From Gordonia namibiensis NBRC 108229 (GTDB taxonomy: Bacteria > Actinomycetota > Actinomycetes > Mycobacteriales > Mycobacteriaceae), in assembly GCF_000298235.1 (NCBI RefSeq), contig NZ_BAHE01000061.1:1-64000 (forward strand): a DNA stretch of 64,000 nt, given 5' to 3'. Within the stretch, counting starts at the first letter, position 1, and each line of letters starts with the position of its first letter. The position numbers and the translations under genes are program-made. The notes beneath the pieces are model-generated. The model saw nothing but the letters and a program-made list of their open reading frames with translations. It was not told the origin of the DNA and ran no database searches. Positions 52,767 through 61,371 of the stretch are shown in pieces.

Positions 52767-54131
52767 ATGAGTGCCGATACGAGTTCGCTGGCCGCCGGCC
52801 TTCCCGACGGAATGGTGATCACCGACCCCGACATCCTCGCCGGGTATCGCCAGGACCGCGCCTTCGACCCGGCCGCCGGTACCCCGCTCGCGCTCGTCCG
52901 CCCGACCTCGACCGAGCAGGTCCAGACGACGGTTCGGTGGTGTGCCGAGAACCGGGTCCCGATCATCACGCGCGGCGCGGGCACCAGCCTGTCCGGCGGC
53001 TCGACCGCGGTGGACGGCGCCATCATGATCTCCACCGAGAAGATGCGCGAGATCGCCGTCGATCCCGCGACGCGCACCGCCGTCGTCCAGCCCGGGCTGT
53101 TCAACGCCGAGGTCAAGGCCGCGGCGGCGGCCGCGGGCCTCTGGTACCCGCCGGACCCGTCGTCGTTCGAGATCTGTTCGATCGGCGGCAACGTCGCCAC
53201 CAATGCGGGCGGGTTGTGCTGCGTGAAGTACGGGGTCACCACCGATTACGTGCTCGGACTGCAGGTGGTGCTCGCTGATGGTCGTGCGGTTCGGGTGGGC
53301 GGCAAGCAGCTCAAGGACTCCGCAGGCCTCCCCCTGACCAAACTCTTCGTCGGCAGTGAGGGGCTCCTCGGCATCATCACCGAGGTGACCCTGCGGCTGC
53401 TACCGCCGCAGGGGCCGGCGAGCACGGTGGTCGGAGTCTTCGACTCGGTGCACGACGCCAGTCGTGCCGTCCTGGCCGTCACGGGCGAGATCCGACCGGC
53501 GATGCTGGAATTCATGGACTCGGTGGCGATCAACGCGGTCGAGGACATGCTGCGCATGGGGCTCGACCGGGAGGCGGGCGCACTGCTCGTCGCCCAGTCC
53601 GACGCGCCCGGGGCGGCCGGTGCCCAGGAGGTCGAACTCATCCGGAACGCCTTCGAGTCGAACGGCGCGGGGGAGGTCTTCACCACCGACGACCCCACCG
53701 AGGGCGAGGCGTTCACCGCTGCCCGACGTGCGGCGATCCCGGCGGTGGAGAAGCTGGGATCGCTACTGCTGGAGGACGTCGGGGTCCCGTTGCCCTCGCT
53801 ACCCGATCTCATCGACGGCGTCGCGAAGATCGCCGCGGACAACCAGGTGATGATCTCGGTGATCGCGCATGCCGGAGACGGCAACACACACCCGCTGATC
53901 GTCTTCGATCCGGCCGACACCGCGGAGGCCGACCGTGCGCAGACGGCGTTCGGTCAGATCATGGACCTCGCCATCGAGCTCGGCGGCACCATCACCGGCG
54001 AGCACGGCGTGGGCCGGCTCAAGAAGGGCTGGCTGCCCGATCAGGTGGGTCCGGACGTGATGGAGCTGACGGCGCTCATCAAGAACGCTCTCGACCCGGA
54101 GGGGCTCCTCAATCCGGGCGTGATCCTGTAG
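52767..54131 (+). CDS. FAD-linked oxidase, GlcD/D-lactate dehydrogenase-like
   Basis: A 454-residue oxidase of the PCMH/VAO fold. The FAD-binding N-terminal part has ITRGAGTSLSGGSTAVDGAI, GGNVATNAGGLCCVKYG and LFVGSEGLLGIITEVTL; the C-terminal part has HAGDGNTHPLIVF and ends ITGEHGVGRLKKGWL and EGLLNPGVIL. It should oxidise glycolate, D-lactate or a related 2-hydroxy acid. No GlcE or GlcF partner is adjacent. Its 3' end overlaps the convergent GGDEF gene by 23 bases. Confidence 0.9.
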   Translation: MSADTSSLAAGLPDGMVITDPDILAGYRQDRAFDPAAGTPLALVRPTSTEQVQTTVRWCAENRVPIITRGAGTSLSGGSTAVDGAIMISTEKMREIAVDPATRTAVVQPGLFNAEVKAAAAAAGLWYPPDPSSFEICSIGGNVATNAGGLCCVKYGVTTDYVLGLQVVLADGRAVRVGGKQLKDSAGLPLTKLFVGSEGLLGIITEVTLRLLPPQGPASTVVGVFDSVHDASRAVLAVTGEIRPAMLEFMDSVAINAVEDMLRMGLDREAGALLVAQSDAPGAAGAQEVELIRNAFESNGAGEVFTTDDPTEGEAFTAARRAAIPAVEKLGSLLLEDVGVPLPSLPDLIDGVAKIAADNQVMISVIAHAGDGNTHPLIVFDPADTAEADRAQTAFGQIMDLAIELGGTITGEHGVGRLKKGWLPDQVGPDVMELTALIKNALDPEGLLNPGVIL

Positions 54132-55353
54132 GAGTGGTCGGCACGACGGCGTAGGTGCCGCGCCGGTTCGCCTTGGCTTCGAACAGGGCGCCGTCGGCGA
54201 GGGCGAAGTCGCGTTGGATGCGTTCGGTGGCATCCTCATCGGTCATGTGCTCGCTGTACAGCGAGCCCACGGCGATGCCGAGACTGACGGTCGCCCACTC
54301 GCCGTCACCGGTGTCGACCGGCCGGCCGCGGATGTCCTCGGCGACGGCCCGCGCCGCCTGTTCGTCGAGCCGCATCGCGATCGCGAACTCGTCGCCGCCG
54401 AGTCGGGCGACGACCGCCGGTTCGGTCACGGCGCTCCGGAGGATCTCGGCGACCTGCTGCAGCACGGCGTCGCCGACGGCGTGACCGTGGTCGTCGTTGA
54501 TCCGTTTGAAGCGGTCGACGTCGGCGATGACGAGTGCGAACCGGTCGCCGTGTCCCCGGCGCAGCAGCGTGGTCGTCGCGAGGATGAACCCGCGGCGGTT
54601 CAACAGGCCGGTGAGCGGATCGGTGTTGGCCATCCGCAGTTGGTGTTTCAGGGTGCGCTGGAGATCGGATGTGTATCCCTGGTGAAGGGTGACGGTTCCG
54701 CTGACGGCGACGAGTAGAGCCAGGGTCGCGGCGAGGACGGGCACGGGTGCAGTGCCGTCCAGCCAGGCGAGAACGCCGAGGGTGCAGGTCACCGCGCTCG
54801 CCAGTGCCAGGTGTACGTACACGACGCGGGCACGTACGAAATGCGCGCTGTAGGAGCCGATCACGGCGAACAAAGCCGAGAAGTACAGTGCAAGGCGTGG
54901 ATCGGTGACGGCGAACAGGCACGCCGCCACTCCGATGTCCGCGTAGGCCACGAAGGCGTTGTTGAAACCGCGGACGTGTGACTTCTTGGTCCACCACATC
55001 ACGCCCAGATGGACCCGGCTCACCGCGATCGCGGTGGGCACGGTGGTGGCGGCGGCGGTACCGAGGACCAGCGATCGCCACAGCGAACCCTGCCCTCCGC
55101 TCGGGGTGAACAACCCGAGCGCCGCGACGACACCGAAGATCAGCACCAGCCCGGCGATGGTGTACCGGATATGGCGTTCGCGCAGACGCAGCTGCCGGAG
55201 AACGTCGAGTGTTTCGTCGTAGAGCCCACTGCGTCGTGCGATCTCCGCAGTGATCGAGTCGCGAGCGAACCCGCTGAACGGAGTTGAACTCGGCGGCCGG
55301 CCGATCGTTTCTTCCACCTGGTCGAGCTCCGGAAATCGGGTTGGGGCGGACAA
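54109..55353 (-). CDS. Membrane-bound diguanylate cyclase (GGDEF domain)
   Basis: A 414-residue protein with about six membrane helices in residues 60-230 and a C-terminal GGDEF domain (RLGGDEFAIAMR intact), which makes cyclic di-GMP. The allosteric RxxD site five residues before GGDEF is absent (AVVARLGGDEF), so feedback inhibition is unlikely. The membrane part has no sensor domain that I can name. The gene is transcribed divergently from a LysR regulator with 258 bases between them, including a long hairpin. The 3' end overlaps the GlcD-like gene. Confidence 0.88.
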   Translation of the reverse strand: MSAPTRFPELDQVEETIGRPPSSTPFSGFARDSITAEIARRSGLYDETLDVLRQLRLRERHIRYTIAGLVLIFGVVAALGLFTPSGGQGSLWRSLVLGTAAATTVPTAIAVSRVHLGVMWWTKKSHVRGFNNAFVAYADIGVAACLFAVTDPRLALYFSALFAVIGSYSAHFVRARVVYVHLALASAVTCTLGVLAWLDGTAPVPVLAATLALLVAVSGTVTLHQGYTSDLQRTLKHQLRMANTDPLTGLLNRRGFILATTTLLRRGHGDRFALVIADVDRFKRINDDHGHAVGDAVLQQVAEILRSAVTEPAVVARLGGDEFAIAMRLDEQAARAVAEDIRGRPVDTGDGEWATVSLGIAVGSLYSEHMTDEDATERIQRDFALADGALFEAKANRRGTYAVVPTTPTGSRPD

Positions 55354-55611
55354 TGCGAAGTCTTGACGAGCATTAGCGATGCTTCATCAGAGCAAGTGAT
55401 ATCCGACGAGACCCGGGCGCGGCAGCGAAAACGGGAAAAGGAGTAGAAAGAAGCACCTGCCGAGGTCCTCCCGTCCCCTCCGCGGGGGGACCTCAGCAGG
55501 TAGCCCAAAACGCGAATGACATCTGAATACGATGCCATGCAAAAATGAGCATATTGCCTCGAAGGTCAACCTACAATCACATCAATCTGGATAACTGACA
55601 GGGGATGGTTG
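55354..55611. promoter_or_regulatory. Divergent leader region of GGDEF and LysR genes
   Basis: A 258-base region much more AT-rich than its surroundings from about 55380 to 55455 and 55505 to 55600. It holds the hairpin at 55455-55501. No ORF is supported; a minus-strand frame from 55538 is not coding in character. Confidence 0.5.
55455..55501 (-). promoter_or_regulatory. 14-bp stem hairpin upstream of the diguanylate cyclase
   Basis: ACCTGCCGAGGTCC (55455-55468) pairs with GGACCTCAGCAGGT (55488-55501) with one mismatch. On the minus strand the right end is followed by a pyrimidine-rich TTCTTTCTACTCC stretch, which makes it look like a terminator or attenuator in the GGDEF leader. The loop of 19 bases has its own short GC stem. 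Confidence 0.5.
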
Positions 55612-56523
55612 ATGAATGGTTCTGGGGACGCCGGACTCCGCGATATCGACCTGCGTCGGCTCCGCATGTTCGTCGTCGTCATGGAGGCTCCGAGTCTCCG
55701 CGTCGCCGCCGACGACCTGTTCATCAGCCAGCAGGCGCTCTCGTCGGCGATCCGTGAACTCGAACGGCAGCTGGGTGTCGAGCTCTTCTCCCGCTCGCGA
55801 CGCAGCCTGACGCCGACGCCGGCCGGGGAGGCCCTCTACCGCGGCGCGGTACCGCTGCTGGCCGGTGGTGAGCAGCTCGCCACGCAGGTCAGACGTGTGA
55901 ACGCGGGGGCTCCCGCGCCGTTCGTCATCGGGCACGCACCCGACCTCGCGTCGTCGGAGGTCTTCCGCATCATCGAACCCGTGGTCCTGGCCGACCCGTC
56001 GGTGCCGATCACGGTGCGCCCGGTGTTCGCCGACTTCATGCGCGAGGAGTTGCTGTCGGGGTCGATCGACCTCGCGTTGGGACGCGGTGTGTCGGCGCCA
56101 CCGGACATGGCGACCACGATCGCCACCGAACACGAACTCCGCCTCGCGGTCCGCAGCGACCATCCGCTCGCCGCCCATGCCCGCGTCGACATGGCCGCCC
56201 TCGCCGATTACGAGATCGTCGTGTGGGGCCCCGAGCACGAGTACGAGTACACCGACATCCTCGTCGGGCTGTGCCGGCGAGCCGGTTTCGAGCCACGCAT
56301 CATCCTGTCGACGCTGCTCGGCACACCGCCGCACACAGCGGTGATCGCCCATCCCAAGGCGTGCGCCTTCGTCACCAACGAGCCCGGCTGGATCTACGCG
56401 AATTCCATCCGCATCGTCGAGTTCACCGACCCGCCCTTCGCGCCCGTCCGGGCGATGTGGCTGCCCAACACCGCCTCGACGCTGCGCCGGCAGATCCTGG
56501 CCGCGGCGGAAGGGGTGGTGTGA
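55612..56523 (+). CDS. LysR family transcriptional regulator
   Basis: A 303-residue LysR protein: winged-helix N-terminus with LRRLRMFVVVMEAPSLRVAA and DDLFISQQALSSAIRELERQLGVELF in two parts, then a substrate-binding domain typical of the periplasmic-binding fold (VIGHAPDLAS, VVWGPEHEYEYTDILVG). The ATG at 55612 has GGGGATGG at the expected distance; a TTG three bases upstream and an out-of-frame ATG are less likely. It ends 20 bases before the convergent acyl-CoA dehydrogenase gene. Its target is not evident. Confidence 0.88.
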   Translation: MNGSGDAGLRDIDLRRLRMFVVVMEAPSLRVAADDLFISQQALSSAIRELERQLGVELFSRSRRSLTPTPAGEALYRGAVPLLAGGEQLATQVRRVNAGAPAPFVIGHAPDLASSEVFRIIEPVVLADPSVPITVRPVFADFMREELLSGSIDLALGRGVSAPPDMATTIATEHELRLAVRSDHPLAAHARVDMAALADYEIVVWGPEHEYEYTDILVGLCRRAGFEPRIILSTLLGTPPHTAVIAHPKACAFVTNEPGWIYANSIRIVEFTDPPFAPVRAMWLPNTASTLRRQILAAAEGVV

Positions 56524-56542
56524 GGCCGGAAGACCGGGTGTC

Positions 56543-58228
56543 TCAGTGCCGCTCGAGGATCGCGGCGAGGTCGGCGCCGCCGGGGAGTGCGCCGTACTCG
56601 AAGCTGCGGTCGGGGCCCAGTCGGCTCGCGATGAACGCGTCGGCGACGGCCGACGGGCTGTGCCGCACCAGCAATGACGCCTCGAGAGCCAGGGCCATCG
56701 ACTCGACGGTCGACCGAGCCCGACGCTGGGCGTCGGCCGGGGTGAGTCGCGACAGTTCGCCGAGCTGCTCCCGGAGTCGGTCGAGGTGCGCGTCGAGAGT
56801 CCGGTCGGCGCCGCGGGCGAGGGAGACCTCGGCGTCGAAGGCGGCGACCGATTCGGGTTCGCGGGTCATCGCACGCAGGACGTCGAGGGCGATGACGTTG
56901 CCCGAGCCCTCCCACACGGCCATCACCGGCTGCTCGCGGTAGCGCATGGCGAGGGGGAAGTCCTCGGTGTATCCGTTGCCGCCCAGGCACTCCAGTGCCT
57001 CGTAGGCGTGGTGCGGTCCGCGCTTGCAGATCCAGTACTTGGCGACCGCGGTCGCAAGTCGGCGGAAGGCGCGCTCCTGCGGGTCGGCATCCTCGTCGTG
57101 GGCGCGGGCCAGACGGATCGCCGTGGTGGTCGCGGCCTCGGATTCCAGTGCGAGATCGGCCAGTACGGCGGTCATTGCTGGCTGGTCGGCCAGCGTTGCT
57201 CCGAAAGCCGCACGGTGCCGGGCGTGCCACGCTGCTTCGGCGACAGCCTGGCGCATGCCCGCCGCGGAACCGAGGACGCAATCGAGGCGGGTCTGCGCGA
57301 CCATCTCGATGATCGTGCGCACGCCCCGTCCGGGTTCGCCGATCATGACGGCGACGGTGCCGTCGAGTTCGATCTCGCTCGAGGCATTGGACTTGTTGCC
57401 GAGCTTGTCCTTGAGGCGCTGGATGCGGAAGACGTTGCGGGTGCCGTCGGGCAGGATGCGGGGGAGCAGGAAGCACGAAAGTCCTTCGCCTCCTGCGCCT
57501 TGCGCCTGGGCGAGAACGAGGAAGGCGTCAGACATGGGCGCGGAACAGAACCACTTGTGTCCGGTGAGAAGGTACTCGGCCCCCGGCCCACCGGTCCCCG
57601 CGGGAACGGCGACGGTGGTGTTGGCGCGGACGTCGGAGCCGCCCTGCTTCTCGGTCATCGACATCCCGAAGATCGCCGACTCCTTGGTGGCGCTCAGTTC
57701 TGGGGAATAGCTGCGCGACAACGCCTTCGGTACCCAGTTCGCGGCGACGTCGGGCTGCAGTTCGAGCGAGGGGATGACCGCATGCGTCATCGACACCGGA
57801 CAGGCGTGACCGGGCTCGATCTGCCCGAACAGCATGAACGCGGCCGCGCGCACGACGTGGGACCCGGGTTGCGGGTCGGCCCAGCAACGTGTGTGGGCGC
57901 CGTGCGCGATGGATTCGGAGATGATCCGGTGGTATGCCGGGTGGTACTCGACCTCGTCGATGCGGTGACCCCAGCGGTCGAAGGTCCGCAGCACCGGCGT
58001 GATGGTGTTGGCGAGATGGGCGTCGTATTTGAAGGATTCGCTGCCGACGAGCGCCCCGATTTCCCGGAGTTCGGCATCGCCCCAGGCGCCGTCGTGGCGG
58101 GCGACGGCTTCGGTCAGCACGGTGTCGAGTTCGTACTCGTTGACGTCGACCCGCGGAGCGGACTGGTTGAACACCTCATGGGTGAGGTGCGGCTGCGGAT
58201 GGATGTGCGTCGCGGACTGGGTCATCAT
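56543..58228 (-). CDS. Acyl-CoA dehydrogenase family protein, AidB-like
   Basis: A 561-residue flavoprotein closely built like AidB: MFGQIEPGHACPVSMTHA-type region, FGMSMTEKQGGSDVRANTT, KWFCSAPMSDAFLVLAQA and GGNGYTEDFPLAMRYREQPV followed by MAVWEGSGNVIALDVLRAM. AidB proteins are linked to alkylation damage, and many actinobacterial homologues may be ordinary isovaleryl-CoA dehydrogenase-like enzymes. The ATG at 58228 overlaps the stop of a TetR gene, so the two are translated together. Substrate cannot be assigned. Confidence 0.85.
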   Translation of the reverse strand: MMTQSATHIHPQPHLTHEVFNQSAPRVDVNEYELDTVLTEAVARHDGAWGDAELREIGALVGSESFKYDAHLANTITPVLRTFDRWGHRIDEVEYHPAYHRIISESIAHGAHTRCWADPQPGSHVVRAAAFMLFGQIEPGHACPVSMTHAVIPSLELQPDVAANWVPKALSRSYSPELSATKESAIFGMSMTEKQGGSDVRANTTVAVPAGTGGPGAEYLLTGHKWFCSAPMSDAFLVLAQAQGAGGEGLSCFLLPRILPDGTRNVFRIQRLKDKLGNKSNASSEIELDGTVAVMIGEPGRGVRTIIEMVAQTRLDCVLGSAAGMRQAVAEAAWHARHRAAFGATLADQPAMTAVLADLALESEAATTTAIRLARAHDEDADPQERAFRRLATAVAKYWICKRGPHHAYEALECLGGNGYTEDFPLAMRYREQPVMAVWEGSGNVIALDVLRAMTREPESVAAFDAEVSLARGADRTLDAHLDRLREQLGELSRLTPADAQRRARSTVESMALALEASLLVRHSPSAVADAFIASRLGPDRSFEYGALPGGADLAAILERH

Positions 58229-58866
58229 GCCTCCTGGGGCGTGGGTACGAGTGGCCGGTCCAGAACCCGTTCCGGGATCTGCAGATTCGTGAAGATCACC
58301 GCGACCGCGTCCTCGAGTCGATAACCGAAATCGGCTCCGGTGGCGGCCTTCTGGACCGCGAGGCCGAAGACGGCCGACCAGAACGCCTTCGCCTCGACGT
58401 CGATCCCGGCGCGCAGCCTCCAACCGGTGCGTACCAGCGTCGACATCAACGCCTGTTCGCCGCGCTCGTGGAGTGTGCGGAGGGTGTCGGTGATGTGCTC
58501 CCGCAAATCGGTGCGGCGTGACGTCAACAGCATGGCGGTGGTGAACAGTTCAACGTCCCGTGCGCAGGGGCCGAGCAGGGTGCCGACGAGGGTGTTCGTG
58601 TAGTCACGCACGGTCGTGGTCTCGGCGGCGGCCTCTTCGGCTCGACGCCCCGCCCGCAGCACCCCGGCGCAGGCGACCTCGACGAAGAGTTGTTCCTTGG
58701 AGCCGAAGTAGTAGGTGACCTGGTTGGGGTAGGCGTCGGCGCGCTGACAGATCTGGGCGACCGACGCCGCGTCGCCGTGCTCGGCGAACACCTCGCCGGC
58801 GGCACGCAGCAGCGCCTGGCGGGTGGCCTTGCCGGCCTCCCTGCTTGCGCGTCCGGTGGTTGCCAC
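58225..58866 (-). CDS. TetR family transcriptional regulator
   Basis: A 213-residue TetR protein with a clear DNA-binding head (TRQALLRAAGEVFAEHGDAA, ICQRADAYPNQVTYYFGSKEQLF in two parts) and a helical ligand domain, ending VPTPQEA. It is translationally coupled to the AidB-like gene, which it probably regulates, and is first of the pair. It is a likely sensor of fatty acyl-CoA or an electrophile. The ATG at 58866 is used. Confidence 0.87.
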   Translation of the reverse strand: MATTGRASREAGKATRQALLRAAGEVFAEHGDAASVAQICQRADAYPNQVTYYFGSKEQLFVEVACAGVLRAGRRAEEAAAETTTVRDYTNTLVGTLLGPCARDVELFTTAMLLTSRRTDLREHITDTLRTLHERGEQALMSTLVRTGWRLRAGIDVEAKAFWSAVFGLAVQKAATGADFGYRLEDAVAVIFTNLQIPERVLDRPLVPTPQEA

Positions 58867-58952
58867 GGAGATCCTGCTCGCTCGACGTCAGTGTTTGTAT
58901 GGCAAACAATAAACTCGCGCGACCGCGCGGACAAGGGTTCCTGCAGGGTTTC

Positions 58953-60359
58953 TCAGACCTCGCGGTCGGCCAGCTCCCCGGCATTGCGGGTCCAGGCGAG
59001 ATAGCCGATGCCGACGCCCGCGAACCAGACGGCGCCGACGATCAGCGCGACCCGGCCGTCCTGGTCGAAGAACAGCAGCACGAAGACGAGCGCGAGGAAC
59101 GCGAGCGCGAGCCACGTGGTGACCGGCGCGCCCGGCACGCGGTAGTCGGAGGCGGGCAGCTCGCCGCGCGCGACCTTGCGTCGGTAGGCCATCTGGCAGA
59201 GCAGGATCGTCGACCAGATCACGATGATCCCCACCGTGGACACCGCGGTGATGTAGGCGAAGGCGTGCGCTGGGTCGACGACGTTCACCACGACGCCGAG
59301 GACCATCACGGCCGCGCTCAGCGTGATGCCTGCGGCCGGCACCTTGCGGCTCGACAACTTGGTCAGCTGCTTCGGGGCATCGCCGGTGTGCGCCAGCGAC
59401 CGCAGCATGCGGCCGGTGGAGTAGATACCGGAGTTGCACGACGACAGGGCGGCGGTCAGCAGGATGAAGTTGACGATGCCCGCGGCGCCGGGGATGCCGA
59501 TGTAGGAGAACACCGAGACGAACGGGCTCTCGCCCTCCTGGTAGTCCTTCCAGCTGCGCACCGACAGGATCACGAACAGGGCGCCGACGTAGAAGATGCC
59601 GATGCGGAACGGTACCGAGTTGATCGCCTTGCGCAGCGTGACCCGCGGGTTCTCGGCTTCACCCGCGGTGACGCCCACGAGCTCGACGCCGACGTAGGCG
59701 AACATGACGATCTGCAGGCTGAGCAGCGCGTTGCTGAAGCCGGTGGCGAAGAAGCCGCCCTCGTTCCAGAGGTTGGAGACCGACGGCCCGACCTCGGGGC
59801 CGAAGCCGGAGATCGGGAGTAGCACGCCGATGCCAACGACGATCATGCCGAGGATGGCGGTCACCTTGATCGCCGAGAACCAAAACTCGGCCTTGCCGAA
59901 CAGCCCCACCGAGATGAGGTTGGCGGCGAAGAGAATGACCAGCGCGGCGAGTGCGGTCACCCACACGGGTATCGACGGCCACCAGTAGTTGATGTACTTG
60001 CCGGCCACCGTGATCTCGGCCATGCAGGTGGTGGTCCAGACCGCCCAGTAGGTCCAGCCCTGGCTGAAGCCGGCGAAGCGTCCGAGGAACTCGTCGGCGT
60101 ATTCGCTGATGCCGCCCGAGATCGGACGGTAGATCAGCAACTCGCCCAGGGCGCGCATGACGATGAAGATCGCGAGCCCGGCGAGCGCGTAGGCCAGGAG
60201 CAGGGCCGGCCCCGCCTTCTCGATCGCTCCGCCCGAGCCGTAGAACAGGCCGGTGCCGATCGCGCCGCCGATGGCGATCATCTGCACGGTGCGGGCGGTG
60301 AGCCCGCGCTGATAACCCTCGTCGACGCCCGTTTCGGCGCTGCCGTGCTCGATCGTCAC
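58953..60359 (-). CDS. Amino acid permease (APC family)
   Basis: A 468-residue transporter with 12 membrane helices of the amino acid permease type: MIAIGGAIGTGLFYGSGGAI at the first helix and WTYWAVWTTTCMAEITVAG, VMFAYVGVELVGVTAGEAEN, then ALSSCNSGIYSTGRMLRSLA. This resembles the D-serine/D-alanine/glycine or aromatic and asparagine permease group (CycA/AnsP-like); the exact substrate is not determined. The GTG at 60359 has AGGAG eight bases upstream. No regulator is adjacent. The gene ends 86 bases before the TetR start. Confidence 0.9.
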   Translation of the reverse strand: MTIEHGSAETGVDEGYQRGLTARTVQMIAIGGAIGTGLFYGSGGAIEKAGPALLLAYALAGLAIFIVMRALGELLIYRPISGGISEYADEFLGRFAGFSQGWTYWAVWTTTCMAEITVAGKYINYWWPSIPVWVTALAALVILFAANLISVGLFGKAEFWFSAIKVTAILGMIVVGIGVLLPISGFGPEVGPSVSNLWNEGGFFATGFSNALLSLQIVMFAYVGVELVGVTAGEAENPRVTLRKAINSVPFRIGIFYVGALFVILSVRSWKDYQEGESPFVSVFSYIGIPGAAGIVNFILLTAALSSCNSGIYSTGRMLRSLAHTGDAPKQLTKLSSRKVPAAGITLSAAVMVLGVVVNVVDPAHAFAYITAVSTVGIIVIWSTILLCQMAYRRKVARGELPASDYRVPGAPVTTWLALAFLALVFVLLFFDQDGRVALIVGAVWFAGVGIGYLAWTRNAGELADREV

Positions 60360-60474
60360 GTGGAGAACTCCTGACCGCCAGTGATGGTTGGCGGGCTTCA
60401 GGGTAGACCCGCGCAACAACGGGGATTCACCAGCCTGAATTGTCCGGATCTGCAGATTCCGGGTGCCTGCGACA

Positions 60475-60514
60475 CCGCCCGGCCCCGTCGCGGTGTGGCG
60501 ACGGGGCCGGGCGG
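60475..60514 (-). terminator. Perfect 17-bp hairpin after the leftward membrane-protein gene
   Basis: CCGCCCGGCCCCGTCGC (60475-60491) pairs without mismatch with GCGACGGGGCCGGGCGG (60498-60514). It lies 8 bases after the stop of the gene at 60522 and in the right place to end it. No T-run; strong stem. Confidence 0.8.
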
Positions 60515-60521
60515 TTACGCC

Positions 60522-61247
60522 TCAGGCGGAGTGGTGGTCGGCAGGCGGCCAGGTGTGGTGGCGGATCATCAGCACGCCGATCGCGATGACCGCGATGCCG
60601 CGCGGGGCCTCGTAGAGGAGACCCGAGAATCCGGCGACGGCCGGGATCGGCAGCATGAACCCGACCATGCCGACCACGGTCAGCACCCCGATCCACAGCG
60701 GGACGGCCCGGTTGCGGATGAGGCTGACGCCGAGCAGTCCCATCCCGGCCAGCATCACCAGTCCGCCGATGGTGTTGAGCAGTTCGAATGCGGTGGAGTC
60801 GAGCATCATGTCGTTGTCGGCGATGAGCCAGGCCTTCGACGGGTCGGTCGCGTACGGCTGGGCCACGAACACCTCGACCGTGAGATGTCCGGTCGCGGTG
60901 GTGAGGTTGCCGAGCGCGTATGCCAGGAGGCCCACGAAGCCGGCGATGCCGATCCGCGGCGCCAGCCAGGCGTACATGCCGGGCAGGCCGAGCAGCAGCA
61001 GAGTGGTGCCGACGGCGATGAGGATCTGCGCCCACGGCGAGCCCGCGCCCTGCAGCGCTTCCGCCGAGTGCGCCTTGCCGTCGACGATGGGATGCATTGT
61101 GCCGCCGGCGATGCAGGAGGCGCCGGCCGAGACCAGCGAGGCGCCGCTGAGCTTGCGGACCGTGCTCCACCTCGGTGACCGGAACGGTCCCGGCCCGGTG
61201 GGATCGGCTGTGGTCGAGAGGGCCTGAGTGTGCGTGTCGGTTGTCAT
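60522..61247 (-). CDS. Hypothetical membrane protein with six to seven helices
   Basis: A 241-residue integral membrane protein (GASLVSAGASCIAGGTMHPI, LIAVGTTLLLLGLPGMYAWL, AGFVGLLAYALGNLTTATGH, LLNTIGGLVMLAGMGLLGVS and later helices). I do not recognise a family name. The ATG at 61247 is used; the frame extends upstream to 61649 across the divergent regulator and has no coding character there. It is divergent from the BTAD-type regulator, which may control it. Confidence 0.75.
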   Translation of the reverse strand: MTTDTHTQALSTTADPTGPGPFRSPRWSTVRKLSGASLVSAGASCIAGGTMHPIVDGKAHSAEALQGAGSPWAQILIAVGTTLLLLGLPGMYAWLAPRIGIAGFVGLLAYALGNLTTATGHLTVEVFVAQPYATDPSKAWLIADNDMMLDSTAFELLNTIGGLVMLAGMGLLGVSLIRNRAVPLWIGVLTVVGMVGFMLPIPAVAGFSGLLYEAPRGIAVIAIGVLMIRHHTWPPADHHSA

Positions 61248-61371
61248 GTCACACAGGCTGACCGGGCCCGCTGGTGTTAGCCTTGTGCGCGGCTGGTGGG
61301 CGCTTCGCCGCCAGTGTCCGACCAGGTCAGGCCGTATTCTCGGCAGGGTGCGGCAGGCCTCGACCGACCGG

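Noticed and set aside
56786-58324. A 512-codon plus-strand frame opposite the AidB-like gene.
   Set aside because: Gly/Asp/Arg-rich composition typical of antisense frames; no motif.
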